A DNA stretch of 64,000 nucleotides from Bryoerythrophyllum caledonicum (GCA_963971425.1 OZ020525.1:8973560-9037559); one strand, 5' to 3'; shown: positions 45,233 through 56,812, counted from the first letter of the stretch. The notes: a model not told the origin generated them from the letters alone. Program-made: numbers and translations.

Positions 45233-45950
45233 TTCAACCTTAAAGTTTCCGTAGGAATCCCCAAGACTGTGGTTGACGCACTCCACTACCCGGCCCATCC
45301 ACACAGGAAGGTAATGACCAGTGCAAGGTCGGCAGAGAACAAAATCACCAAGGAGAACATCACGAAATGGATTGAAGGATAATTTCGGACGGCTCATTTC
45401 GGGGCCGCAGAAAGGGTAAGCGTCAGGCTCATCTTCTGGTGTGACATCCAAGCCGGAAATAATTGCATCCGGCTGTGACGCTCCACAAGCATGATCACGC
45501 ATCTAGTCCGATTTTGGCCAGAATCCTTCTTGCAGACAGTCGGGGTTTGGCGGGAGAGGATCAGATATTAGTTGTAAAAGACGCTCCCAATAATCAATGA
45601 AAGGTTCCATATCCGCGGCATATCGTTTGTCTCGAGCCATGCCCGTCCTCCAGAACTCAATATACTTTGCAATACCGTTCTTGATAAAGGACTGCTTCTC
45701 GCTGTTTCGAGTTGCTCTTGCAACCTCCTTCTCCTTGTTACGCTTCGATTCGTTGACATGAACGTCACCCCAAAGCGGCTTGAAGGGTACTGGTTTTGGA
45801 TCACCAATCGGAAGGTTTGGATTTCCGAATTGATCCGCCGTCCACATCTTCACAGGCTTATCTGAATGCAATATACAAGAAAGTTAGACAGAGACAAGAA
45901 AACAATGAAATGTAAGGAATGAAGGACAAAAGAAGCACAAAGGTAAAATC

Positions 45951-45968
45951 CGTCGGCTGGCAGCCGAC
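45951..45968. repeat. intronic palindrome copy
   Basis: CGTCGGCTGGCAGCCGAC, inside the 45,862-46,038 intron of the DUF7869-type gene. Same family as the copies at 22.9-24.8 kb and 51.1 kb. Confidence 0.8.
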
Positions 45969-47363
45969 ATACAAGTAACAAGAAAATCAGCAGAAAATAA
46001 ATGCGAACAGAACGATGACAAAAACAAATGAGCCTCACCCGAAGGGAGTGTTGCAGTTTGTAGAGACAGTATCCCTCCGGATTACACTCAATCGTCACTA
46101 AGTGCTTTCCTGAGTAACCGCTCCGGTTTCGTTCCCACAGGGACCTAATGTTCTTCTTCCCAATACTCCGGACTACTTAACTTAATAGAGCAATTCGGTT
46201 ACGAGTTAGCTATAGTCTTTACTTACGTAGGTGGGGTCCGGATACTTCCGGAATCCAGGTTATGTACAACGGTTTCCGGAAAGTAATTTTCCAGATATCG
46301 GAAGGATGATTTGATTAGCCTCTGTTCCTCCTCAGAGAGTCTCCTGGAGTTTTTAAGCGAGTGGCCGAAGTCCACTGACCCGGTTTTGTGTAAGTGGCTG
46401 GGTTTCCCACTGCCCTGTGACTTAAAGTGGCTAGCACCCACTGTCCGGAACTTATAGTGACCAAACACCACTTTCCCTATTCTGCTAACTGGTAAGTTTG
46501 ATTGCTGCTGCCGTAGATCGATTCTCACGACATCCGGAAGGCCTTCCGGATGCGGTCACACAGAAACGACTCCGGACTACAACGACATTCCGGTGGGTAC
46601 GGTTGCGACTCTCCGGAACAGAGACTCACTGTTCACTATGGTTAGTCCGTCTAGGTGTTGGTGTTAGGCTTTTTCCTATCTTCGGGGAGAATTCTGGTAG
46701 TGACCGGAATTCAGTTTAACACGGTTTCCTCCGTGAACTAGAGATTACCAGGGACACCTCTGCAGTTTATCTCTTCCCCTCCTAGCTACTTCCGGACGCT
46801 GGAGACTACCAGGAACACCTCTGCAATAGTTCTCTCCAGCTCTCCCGGGCGATCTCCTAACACCGACCTTGATAGATTCCCCCTCCGGCACAACAGTGTG
46901 ATACACTAATCCGAAAGAATAACTTTACACAACTACACCCACTAGAACGGATCTGTCTCTCACAAGTTCAATACATCACATCAGGACACGAGGTAGCAAT
47001 TCTAGTGCAATAGGTAATGTATATTTCCGAATGAGAAGGACAAGACAAAAGGGTTTTGCCCAAAACCCTCCTACTAAGTACTCACTAAGTCCTACCTAAA
47101 CTTAGATATCTTCCTAACTAACAGTGTAAAGTCCACTAGATCTTATCTAAAAGATCCGAGAAATCCGGAAAAGTTCTAGATCGGATCTCAGATCCAGAAA
47201 TCACGGAACAATTCCGTCTCCGGAATCCCTTGTCTAACTACAAAAGCTGGCTAATGATTCCGGTAGCAGCCGGGTGCACTTGGGGCCCCATCGTTAGTCG
47301 CTGCTGATCCGGACTCTCACTCTAAGCCAAAAGAGAAGAAACGCAAAACAAACTATTCTAATC

Positions 47364-47732
47364 CTACGTTGGAGCTCCTGGGCCCCGGTTTCTCCCACTC
47401 CGGCGGGAGGGGGAGATCTCCACCGGAATGCGTGCCTTGCCTTTCGCCTTCTTGGACGTTGCCGGCGAGAGGGTGGTCTTCCGGGTCGATGGTCCGCCTG
47501 CTGGGGGGACAACTACCACCGGAGTGTTGGTATCCGGTGGTGGAGGTGGCTGATGGGGCGACCCTTCCGGAATCGGAGGTGCGGGAGTCCTTGCCGCGGA
47601 AGCTGCCCCGGGTTCCTGCACCAAGTCCCTGTAGCTTCCGGAAGGGCTCCGAGGTCTGTCCGCCAACCTCCAGGATACGGACCTCGGTGCAGCTGGGAGG
47701 TCGCCTTCTACCGGAGGATCCGGCAGTCGCAT
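47364..47732 (-). CDS. proline-rich ORF in the unclassified insertion
   Basis: A 122-codon frame with PAPPIPEGSPHQPPPPPD and a basic C-terminus (SRRSGRNRGPGAP). It lies downstream of the 487-codon ORF on the same strand and could be a later exon or a second product of the same element. Low complexity limits confidence. The plus-strand frame over the same DNA is rejected. Confidence 0.25.
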   Translation of the reverse strand: MRLPDPPVEGDLPAAPRSVSWRLADRPRSPSGSYRDLVQEPGAASAARTPAPPIPEGSPHQPPPPPDTNTPVVVVPPAGGPSTRKTTLSPATSKKAKGKARIPVEISPSRRSGRNRGPGAPT

Positions 47733-47966
47733 GTTGGGGGGTGACAGGAGATCCGGTAGCTTCTTCAGGATCTCACTTGTACTCGGGTTGGGGAGTACGA
47801 TACCTTCCGTCGGCGTCTGAGGTGATGGAGTGTCTAGGGTCTCCGGATTGGCGGAGGTTCCCGAAGCAGGTGTGGTCGCAGGCTGAGGAGGTTCCGGATC
47901 GGCAGCAGTCCGTGCCGGAGTTGGGGTACCTCCAGGTAGCGGCGCTGGAGGGTCATCCGGTAGAGC

Positions 47967-49430
47967 CTAGGTGACGTTGTCGACGAGCAGCCTCATCTGC
48001 TTCCACGTCCGGTCCATCTTCTCCGCTTGGTCTAGCAGGAACCGAATGATGTTGGCCCTGCTGACCTTCTCCTTCTTCTCCACCAATTCGGTGAAGAGTC
48101 GGCTCCGGTTGACCAGGTCGACCGGAAATTCCAAGGCCTCCCGGACCTCCTTCAAGGCGGCTGCGGAAGCATTGGCCTTCTCTTCGGCCAGTTTCCGGGC
48201 CGCCACTGCCAGGGTGGCCTCCGCAAGATACTGCTTCATCTTCTTCTCCATGTCGTTGTTGACCTTGTACATGGTATTGATATGCGCATGCAGTGCCTTT
48301 GAGTCCGTCTCCTTGTTTTGGAGTTCCTCCACCCTGTTGATAGCATCTTCCAACCGGTCAACGTCCAGGCTCCGGAAAATCTGAGCCACGCTGGTGGTGA
48401 TGACAAAGTTGGTTTCCTTAAGGAGGCCAACTCTCCAGCCGATCTTGCGGGTCAGCTCATCCATTTGCTTAAGCTGCCCCTTGGAGTCGTCCTTGTCAAC
48501 TTTCCTCCGCTTCCGGCTGGTCCCTTCGGAGGGTCCGGACTCGTCCTCTCCGGTAGACGCGGCGGAACTGCGGATGTCCGGACTCTCCGCCTCGGGCTCT
48601 TTCCCCCGGGATCTCTTCGGAGTTTTCCGGCCCTCCGGAGTGCTCGTGGTCGCTGCTTCGGGTGCAACCTCCTTCCCTCCGGACCCCTCTTCTGCCGACT
48701 CCTCCGCCCCATACCTCTGGAAGTTAAGCACTTCGTCGTAGTGCTGGACTTCCGTCTGAGTGAGCTGTTGGTGGTGGGCATAAAGATGCACCACATACGA
48801 AGCCAGCGGCGTTGCTGATTTCTTCACCTTCTGGAGATTGGCCACGAGCCGGTTGATTAGCTCGGTCATCAATGTCCCCCAGTCGACGATGATCTTTCCC
48901 CGGAGTGCTCCGAGGAATGTGCAGGCCCACTTCGCCACCACCCGTTTCGGCTTTTCCGGATGGAAGATAGGGTTTAAAAACCCTAGCACGAGCTGGGCAT
49001 CTTGGTGCTTTAGGTCTTGGAGGTTGAAGCCATCCTTCGGGTCAGCTGGTCCTCTGAACTCATCCGTAAGAAACTCGTCCTGCCGTTCCACCACCTTGGT
49101 GCGGCCACCCCGGAATTCGTAGGCCTGGGACCACTCCGGAACTCCCCAGACTTCCGGATGGGCTCTCATCAGCCCCTTGTATTTCTCGTCCGGCGTCCCG
49201 ATCAGCTCCCGGGCGTAGACCTCCTCCCGGATGCCCCATGGAACCTCAAGCAGCCTATCACAGCCCATGTACTTTAGGCTGTTCTTCAGCATGCCGAGTT
49301 CGTCCGGGTCCTCTGGTATCTCTGGAAGGACGCGAGCTAAGGGAGGCAGTGCCACTGCCGGCTCCTCGTCTCTGCGGCCTCGTCCATCCCTATCCGTCCT
49401 CTTCTTCTTTGCCATCGGCACAGACTTCAT
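47967..49430 (-). CDS. hypothetical protein of the unclassified insertion, 487 aa
   Basis: Start MKSVPMAKKKRTDRD, with a basic then acidic leader. Residues about 30-240 form a globular, helix-rich part (LPEIPEDPDELGMLKNSLKY, WACTFLGALRGKIIVDWGTL, HLYAHHQQLTQTEVQHYDEV). A Ser/Glu/Lys-rich disordered linker follows (about 250-330), then a long coiled coil (about 330-480; VEELQNKETDSKALHAHI, MEKKMKQYLAEATLAVAARK). Shape and position resemble a gag-like or plant transposon-associated structural protein, but I recognise no family. The frame is open throughout. It reads the same strand as the host gene. Confidence 0.55.
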   Translation of the reverse strand: MKSVPMAKKKRTDRDGRGRRDEEPAVALPPLARVLPEIPEDPDELGMLKNSLKYMGCDRLLEVPWGIREEVYARELIGTPDEKYKGLMRAHPEVWGVPEWSQAYEFRGGRTKVVERQDEFLTDEFRGPADPKDGFNLQDLKHQDAQLVLGFLNPIFHPEKPKRVVAKWACTFLGALRGKIIVDWGTLMTELINRLVANLQKVKKSATPLASYVVHLYAHHQQLTQTEVQHYDEVLNFQRYGAEESAEEGSGGKEVAPEAATTSTPEGRKTPKRSRGKEPEAESPDIRSSAASTGEDESGPSEGTSRKRRKVDKDDSKGQLKQMDELTRKIGWRVGLLKETNFVITTSVAQIFRSLDVDRLEDAINRVEELQNKETDSKALHAHINTMYKVNNDMEKKMKQYLAEATLAVAARKLAEEKANASAAALKEVREALEFPVDLVNRSRLFTELVEKKEKVSRANIIRFLLDQAEKMDRTWKQMRLLVDNVT

Positions 49431-49905
49431 GGACCCTGCCGATCACCTTACAATCTCTCGATGTTGTCCCTGCACGCACCAACCTCACAAAGACCCTCCC
49501 TAACGGACGCACGTCCGTTCTAAACGTCTGAGTACCAAACCCTAACGGCAAGCGGTTAGCAAAACCGTAAGAGCAAGAGCGGAAGTGAGAGTAGAAGAAA
49601 GAGAGAGAGAGCGAGAGCCTAGACACGAGGAGACGGAGTGAGAAGAAAGAGTGTCCCGCCAAACCCCAGCCTTAAGTACTCTGGCCGTTAGTACGGTATC
49701 ATGATGACAGTTGATGGCGACGGTTCCGGCTGACGATTCCGGATAACTAACTGCCCCGGAATTCCGGTAACTGCTCCGACTCTGATTCTACCAGTATTTG
49801 GCCTAATTAGGGTTTGCAGTCCGATCCTTCTGCTCTTATTTCTACCTAAAGACTATAGGCTGTATTCTAGCGCGGATTAACATAATATTTTCACTAATTT
49901 TTTTG

Positions 49906-51758
49906 TTTTAGCCGGATTTTAAAGTTAACTTCCGGCACCATGTGGGAACGGAGTCCCACAGGGAGCCATGATGAATCCGTTGCACTTCTCTTGTATCTTA
50001 TGACCGGCCATCCCGCATCTTCACCTTCCTCTTCAACGTAAAATTTGAAAAGGTGCATCTCACCAACGCCAACAAGCTTATTCTTGCCTTCGTGATGGTA
50101 ATCAGCAATGTAACTTTTGAAATTAACAACCTCTTGAACAAGTTCAGGAATAAAGGCTACTGTCTTCTGAGAGTCCATGAAAGATTTCATGAGGTCAGCT
50201 AAGCAGTAAATGTTTTTCCGTTTGATGAATTTTGAAAGGTAACTAAAATGCGCGTCAATGTCTTCATGAGTGTGGCCGACAATCAAGAATCCCACAGTCA
50301 CTTCCTTAAAAATTCGTGTGGCTGTAAAAAGCGAACAGTAGGCCATGACGAATCTGTTCTTGTTATCCTTTGCAGAGTTATCAAGTTGGAGATACAGTTT
50401 CCGAGGAAGCTTAACTTCCGGTTGAGCGAGTGAAGAAACTGGAAGCGGATCGCCCCTAGCTTCTAGAATCGACGAACTACATCTAGATTTACCGCGGAGT
50501 AAAGATTCAAAGAACAAATTCTGAGGTGGACATGTAAAAAACTGCTTTGACTCACGCACAGGTCGGCGCTCCAATGCCCGAAGAACACGATAAATGGACG
50601 AAATTGTGAAATTGGAGTCCCCAGGCCATAAGGACGTGGAGTAATGCGCATACGCACCGTCGCCGTGACCGTGAGTAAGCATGCCAGTACATGAAATAGG
50701 AATCTGTCCAAGACCTGCGGTCGCTTTCGTAATCCGCTGCATTCTTGGAATGGCCGTCTTTAAAGTGTCCATCTTGTCGTGAATAATGCAGAGAAACTCA
50801 GACGGGTAATTAATGGACTGAGATGTCCATCCGGAGTACACATTACGGCAAGCACTTTGGTAGTTGAGATGCCTCGCCCGATCATCATGCAGTGCTTGCC
50901 ATTCGTCGGACCCGCGAGGATATTTGGCTAGAAACTCAACCAGATAGTCACACTCGGTACATCTCGAAAAGTTGCTACCCACGGCCTTCACTTCAACGTT
51001 CCGAAAAAACTTCCGTTTCAATCGACTAACAGCAGATTGCGAAATCGGCTTGACACAGCATTCAGAGTTCACCTGGAATCGAAAGAGATAGCGATCAAGA
51101 CTAATGAAGTAGAATTAATGAGATGCAAAAATAGACATGCATCGGCTGCCAGCCGACACAATGGGATATATGAGCAAGTCAAATGTACAAGTAGTAATAA
51201 TGTTAAACCATACCAGGTTGGACATATCACGGAGATGATTCCAGTCCATCGCAGCAGGAAGAACCATCAGAGATGCAACCCTCTTGTTGCCGATGACTCG
51301 AAACTCATTTGGCATGTGGTCTGCATTATCGTTGATGATTCTGGAAATGGTCCCACGAGCCTGAACAGTCTGAGACCTGGGGCGCAGAATTCCCGCATTT
51401 CCATGACTACCATTTATACGTCCGTTCAATGAATCCGATTTATACTTGTAGTATGCAGACTTGGAGACGCCATGAATGCGAAACCACGCAACTTCGCAAA
51501 CATCGACACCATGCAGAGTTATGAAGGGTTTCCGGAAGCCAGGAACATCGTGGAGCTGGCCCTGAACAGCGTACGCAGTTTCACGCCGTTGCTCAAAGCT
51601 TGAGGAGTAGAACTGCTGGCGGATTCTACAAGTGTCCGCCCAAAGAAAAATCTGACAGCATCGTCTCGAACAACACTTTTTTGAACTAACAAGTTGACAA
51701 GAATCTTTGGACTGGAGGCGTCGAAACTTGGTAACAGAAACATGGCACTTCTGCTTAA
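49906..51758 (-). pseudogene. DUF7869-type host gene, 5' part in the window
   Basis: Minus strand. Exon 51,758-51,214 runs open from the LTR border: KQKCHVSVTKFRRLQSK, a Cys cluster (CCSRRCC), FYSSSFEQRRETAYAVQGQL, VCEVAWFRIHGVSKSAYYKY, SHGNAGILRPR ... RDMSNL|GTATGG. The next exon, 51,072-49,906, reads VNSECCVKPISQSAVSRLKR ... CTECDYLVEFLAKYP, then the family core KLYLQLDNSAKDNKNRF and GFLIVGHTHEDIDAHFSYL, ending SWLPVGLRSHMVPEVNFKI at the next insertion. The Asp-containing LQLDN and VGHTHEDID blocks are typical of DUF7869 proteins, which may have an RNase H-like fold; function unknown. The start codon lies upstream of the LTR insertion and outside the window. Confidence 0.65.
51140..51158. 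repeat. intronic palindrome copy
   Basis: ATCGGCTGCCAGCCGACAC, a one-base variant of the CGTCGGCTGGCAGCCGAC family, in the 51,073-51,213 intron of the DUF7869-type gene. Confidence 0.7.
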
Positions 51759-52129
51759 TGTCGTACCATGAATTTAAAAAAAATTAAGTTAGTTATATAG
51801 AAGAGGTTAAAATACAGAAAATAGTAGGTGGAAAGGTTAGGGCGAATCTAAGTGTTAATCCTTAGATAGTATTAGGATAAGGAAAATAGAGAGTGCTTAC
51901 AAAATGTTAAGGGGGATAAATACTGACCCGAGCCCGCACCTTAACCCAACCCATAACGACCCGAGCCCAAGCTCAAGGATCCAAGCCTAAGGACTTGAGT
52001 TTAAGGGCCAAGCCCATGGGTACAAGTCAACGAACCAGGTAGTAGGCCAGCATCTTCGAGGACGGACCATGAGAGAAGTCCAGAGAAGGAACCTGCAAGC
52101 CGGAAGTCTACGGAGGAAAGAGGGGACGT

Positions 52130-53010
52130 CTAGAGGCGCGAGACGCAAGACAGAGACGCGATACGGAAGCCCGAGACAGAAGTCCGAGACGCGAACCCGA
52201 GACGCGAACCCGAGACCAAGACGAGAGACCGAGACGCGAACCCGAGACGCGAGACGCAAGACAGAGACGCGATACAAAAGTCCGAGACGCGAACCCGAGA
52301 CGCGAGACGCGAGACGCGAGACGCAAGACCGAGACGCGATACAAAAGTCCGAGACGCAAACCCGAGACACAAACCCGAGACCAAGACGTAAGACCGAGAT
52401 GCGAACTTGAGACGCGAGACGCAAGATAGTGGCGCGAGACGCAAGACGGAGACACGATACGGAAGCCCGAGACAGAAGTCCAAACGCGAACCCCAGACCA
52501 AGACGTGAGACCGAGACGCGAACCCGAGACGCGAACCCCAGTCGGAGACGCGAACCCGAGACGCGAACCCGAGACGCGAGACGCAAGATAGAGACGCGAT
52601 ACAGAAGTCCAAGACGCGAACCCGAGACGCGAACCCGAGACGCGAACCCGAGACGCGAACCCGAGACGCGAACCCAAGACCAAGACGTGAGACCGAGACG
52701 CGAACCCGAGATGCAAACCCGAGACCAAGACGTGAGACTGAGATGCGAACCCGAGACGCGAGCCGCAAGACAGAGGCGCGAGACGCAAGACGGAGACGCG
52801 ATACGAAAACCCGAGACGCGAACTCGAGACGCGAACTCGAGACGCGAACCCAAAACCCAAGACGTGAGACCGAGACGCGAACCCGAGACGCGAGACGCAA
52901 GACAGAGGCGCGAGACGCAAGACGGAGACGCGATACGGAAGCCCAAGACAGAAGTCCGAGACGCGAACCTGAGACGCGAGACGCAAGACCGAGACACGAG
53001 ACCGTAACAC
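52130..53010 (+). repeat. GAGACGCGAACCC minisatellite in the 5' LTR
   Basis: Tens of short units, GAGACGCGAACCC, GAGACGCGAGACGCAAGAC and GACCAAGACGTGAGACC, in higher-order order. All long frames on either strand here (Arg/Ser/Leu or Arg/Glu/Thr-rich) are artefacts of the repeat. Confidence 0.9.
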
Positions 53011-54174
53011 GAGACAGAAATTTCGAGACAAGAGAACCAAGCCAGCTGAGCGGAGGTGCGAGACGAGAGGTGCGAGCTGAGCGGGTTCCAAGCCAGAGAA
53101 GAGAAGACTTGAGGAGTTGGTTCGGAAGTAGGCCTGGAATCTTGTTCCGTAGGTCACTATTCATTTGCGGATTAGGCCCCGATTTGAGCTTGGATTTGAC
53201 TTGGTTTGCCTTGGAATTTGTCTTTAGATGCCTTTTGACTTGGTACGTTGAGTAGGTAGGACGGTGGCCGCCAAGGGTAATTAATGCCGTCGTTTTTAGT
53301 TAGAAGGCATCTTATGCTTTTGGCGTTTGTGTGTGTTCTTGGCAGTATAAGTGAGGAGTCTCTTGGCACCTCTCTTCACTGCTTGATGTGTGTATTTTCT
53401 TTCAGTTGAATTCTAAACCTACGCTCTGAGAAGACCTTTGATGGTTGGAGAGCTCGGATTGCATACATGACTGTGAGTGCCATTTCAAGTAGTCCACTCC
53501 TCGAGTCTATACTAACTATCTAATCATTGTTTCCTTGTTCCATCAAAGTAGATTAGTCCGGGTGGGTGGGAATAACAGGTGAGGTGAGAAGATAGCTAGT
53601 AGGAGCGTGACTCCAACTCTAACCGTTACAGTCGTTTCCTTGTTCCATCAAGTAGATTAGTTGGGTGGATGGGAATAACAGGTGAGATTGTACGTGTCTA
53701 GGGAAGGACGAGGGGGGGAGTGACGGATGTATGAGGGTCATAAGTGAGTCTTGAGTGACCTTCCGGCGTACCGGTTGGTGTCGGTTGTGAAGACTCATGT
53801 CATTCCCTGAAACATCCCACTTCCAGCTGCATCGGAGGTGGAGGGAGATTGGGAGGAGGACGAATAGTGGGTGGGTAGGCCCCTTGCTCACTTACATTAC
53901 GTCGCTCGCAGCCTCGGAAACACGGGTCTAACACCCCTTCGGGGGATCTCAGTAACACCATAACCATCCAAGTGAGTGAGTAGAGTTAGAAGGAGAGAAT
54001 GGGAGGTAGAGTAGCTGTTACTTGTGTCGAACACTAAAATCTCTGCGAGCCCACGGACTACCATCCGTGGTGATATAATCTGTATCCGGGTACTCGTGTA
54101 CCCCGGATGTCTATAGTCTATATAGCTGTAAAGATAACCCCCCCTTCCCTTAACCGGGACTAAGTTGAGGTAGG

Positions 54175-54310
54175 TCCTTACCCGAAGGTCCCTACCTTCC
54201 GACGAGGTAGGTCTTTACCCGAAGGTCCCTACCTTCCAACGAGGTACGTCCCTACCCGAAGGTCCCTACCTTCCGACGAGGTAGGTCCCTACCCGAAGGT
54301 CCCTATCCGA
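54175..54310 (+). repeat. 36-bp tandem repeat near the end of the 5' LTR
   Basis: Three to four copies of a unit with CGAGGTAGGTC and CTACCCGAAGGTCCCTACC. Confidence 0.85.
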
Positions 54311-54542
54311 AGGGAAGTACTCGTACGGAGAGCGGGATGGTGGCTGTAGATAAACGCTCCGGCGTTGTAATCTAACCCTTTTCCTTCTTTTGATGTAATT
54401 ATTGTGATATAGATAACCTGGTGTACATATAGATGAGTTGTTAGTCGTTGTAGTTCTCGGTGATTCTCTGTGGGAACGATTACCTTAAGGGTATCTTTGT
54501 GTTAAGATGTGAATAGTTGCCAACACGTACTACGACACGAAG

Positions 54543-54559
54543 TGGCGTCGTTGCCGGGG
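54543..54559 (+). promoter_or_regulatory. primer-binding site (tRNA-Asp type)
   Basis: TGGCGTCGTTGCCGGGG lies five bases after the LTR end and is nearly the complement of the 3' end of plant tRNA-Asp, the usual primer of Athila/Tat elements. Confidence 0.75.
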
Positions 54560-55108
54560 AATCACTTTGCTGAACTCAAGGACTAATAGCTTGTCGTTTT
54601 GAATTTTGTTTCTGAAACTAATTTTGTGATCCGTGGATACTTAGCAGCTACGCGGCGAAGAGGGTAGAGAACGAGTAAAGTAGTGAAGGAGCATCAACCG
54701 TCCATCACGACATCCCCCTTGTTTTCCTCACTAGTTGCCCGAGCTGCGGTGTCTTTACGGGGAGCGACTCAAGAACCATACCTGAAGCCGGCGGACAACA
54801 AAGGCTGGGACTCCCGTATGCGGAATGAATGTCCCTATCGCAAGTACAACTAGAGATGTGCCTGCCCGCCCGCAAGCAACTGACAGTTGTCCGGATCTGA
54901 CAAAGATAGTTGTACCCACGTTGTGCCCGTGCCACGTTCATTACGCACCCGTACCATGCTTGAGCCACGTCCGAGCACAAATCCGTGCAGAGCTCCTATT
55001 ACTCTCTAAGCAGGACAGTTAGTCCGTAGAGATAGTAAGTAGTTGCTGTCGGTTTTCCTAGATCAAAAGATAGAAGTAGCGAAGACCTAGGTAGTACCAT
55101 GCACCTTC

Positions 55109-56812
55109 ATGAGTCAAGGAGAAGCTAGCGAAATAGGAGTATGCCGATCCCAACGCCGAAACAACGGTACGAGACGAGGTAGCCAGCTCTTCCGTGCCGA
55201 TCCTATCCCTAGTCCTAGGAGCACCCCAACCCGTAGGCCAAACAGAGAAGTGAGGGTAGTGAGTCCCCAAGTAGACATCTTGGAAGTACCACCTTACGTA
55301 GGGATTGACACAACCCCTCTCACTTCGGCTTTTGAGCCCTTCGTAGAACACTTTGAAGTAAACCAATTAGGACAGGCCTCAATCTTTGACTTTGAAGACC
55401 AGGAGGTACAAGAAGAAGAAGAGGAAGAACCCGTCACCATGGCTCGACCTGCGACTTGCCTGCGATACAGCTCATTCAAAGGTAACGGGGAGGCAGACGT
55501 TGATGAGTGGTTTGGGGAGTTTGAGACCATCGCTATGGCCAACCAGGAAGATGACCCTTCACGACTTCGGGTCTTTCCCGGGTTGCTCAAAGGCGAAGCC
55601 CTTAACTGGTACCATGGCCTAGCCGACAAGGTGAAGGCGGACTGGGAAGAACTCAAGGATCACTTCATCCAAGCTTTCCGAGAGTCGGGTGGGGAGTCAC
55701 GCGCTCTAAGTCGGCTGAACAAGATCACCATGAAAGATAAGGAGTTGGTACGCAGATACAACCAGAGAGTGAAGAGCCTCATCAAGAAGTGCGCCACGGA
55801 GGGCAGCCCAAGATTGCAGAAAGAATGGTTCGTCGGGGGCCTTCCCTCTGCCATGGGATTTGCGGTAAGAATGGCTAAACCTACCACCCTTGCAGAAGTC
55901 ATAGATGCAGCCCAAGATTATGAGGACTCCCTTCACTCGATGAGGAAGTCACGCGACAAGTACGCTACCACCGACACCAAGAAGAAGAAGAAGAAGTCGA
56001 AGCGCGACTCTTCCAGTTCGGAGGATAGTTCCTCGAGCTCGTCCTCAAGTGAAGAATCCTCCAGTGATACCCCCGCAAAAACCACGCACCATCGAGATGT
56101 GTCTCGAGCGGACGAGAGGACAGCACGGCGGCTGAAGGAGGTCAAGGTAGAAGCCCAAGAATCAAAGGAGGTACTGAAGAGCCTCCGAGACACCATGGAG
56201 GCGATCAAAGTCAATCTGGCGGCCAATCCGACACCACGACGGTCCATACCTACGGTACGCAACAATGTATCGTGTACCAAGTGTGGGGAGGCCGAACATG
56301 CCAACCGGGAGTGTCCCAAGTACGGGCCAAGGAGGGTGCACCTTGTCAACGCCGACGGAACGACGAGCTACTGGGCCAAAGAAGAGGAAGAGGTATTGGA
56401 GGAGGAAGCTCCAGTCTACCAAGTACTCCCGTCCTACGGTCGAGGGCGAGGCGCAGCCCCAACCTATCGGGCCACCAACCCCCCCTTGCGACAACTTGGG
56501 TACAAGCCGGCCTTTCAGCAACCAGCCTATCCGCAGCCATCCTACCAAGGCGTAGCTCCGTTTGCTCCGGTCCCAACGTTGTATCCCCCGTACTCCGCTC
56601 TAGCAGGTACGCCGGTGTGTTACAATTGCGGTTCTCCCTACCATTTTGCTAATGCTTGTGACCAGCCGAGGAGAGGTGGACAAGGAGCACCGTTGGAGCT
56701 ACCTTGCCAAAACTGTCAGCAGTACGGACATGACGCACCCCACTGCCCACAACCGCCAGTTCCAAAGGTAACAAACAGGTGGAGACTCCTCCCCGGAGTC
56801 AGACGGCCCTGA
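55109..56812 (+). mobile_element. gag region of the Ty3/Gypsy fossil
   Basis: Part of the LTR element. A capsid-like helical region in the middle is followed by an Asp/Ser/Lys-rich linker and three CCHC zinc knuckles (CTKCGEAEHANREC, CYNCGSPYHFANAC, CQNCQQYGHDAPHC) at the C-terminal end. It is treated as a fossil and not as a host gene. Confidence 0.8.

Larger units (their letters stand above)
45223..46083 (-). pseudogene. DUF7869-type host gene, middle part
   Basis: Minus strand. A short exon piece (46,083-46,039) ends at CGG|GTGAGG. An exon starts at 45,861 after GCATTCAG, reads DKPVKMWTADQFGNPNLPIG ... FWPKSD, passes an in-frame TAG at about 45,505-45,503, then reads MRDHACGASQPDAIISGLD ... 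YGNFKVEWWI into the MULE at 45,222. The frame before and after the TAG is the same, so this copy is either inactivated by it or uses it as an end. Phase at the short exon's donor fits the frame LSLQTATLPS but not the frame predicted across the 46,084 junction. The intron between holds a perfect CGTCGGCTGGCAGCCGAC at 45,951-45,968. Confidence 0.55.
46084..49905 (-). mobile_element. unclassified insertion in the DUF7869-type gene
   Basis: The host open frame stops making sense at about 49,906 and resumes near 46,083. Both edges show CCGGATT (46,077-46,083 and just right of 49,905), a possible 7-bp duplication. The DNA between has a different composition, very rich in TCCGGA/TTCCGG, and carries a long minus-strand ORF. 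No long terminal repeats, clear inverted ends or reverse transcriptase were found. The segment CCCTGTGGGAACGA near 46,130 (minus) resembles the 3' part of plant LTRs, so a non-autonomous LTR-type element is possible, but so are others. Boundaries are approximate. Confidence 0.4.
51759..54537 (+). repeat. 5' LTR (2,779 bp)
   Basis: Begins TGTCGTA and ends TACGACA, a perfect 7-base inverted pair. Contains a long GACGCGAACCCGA-type minisatellite (52,130-53,010) and a 36-bp repeat near 54,175-54,310. Sequence outside the minisatellite matches the 3' LTR almost base for base in my reading. Confidence 0.85.

Noticed and set aside
47369-47974. 201-codon plus-strand frame in the unclassified insertion
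   Set aside because: Overlaps the minus-strand ORFs, Ser/Gly/Pro-rich and without a recognisable domain.
51987-53157. Long Arg/Ser/Leu-rich and Arg/Glu-rich frames in the 5' LTR, with twins at 61,534-63,136
   Set aside because: They run through the GACGCGAACCC minisatellite on both strands in several frames. A repeat without stops gives long frames without meaning.
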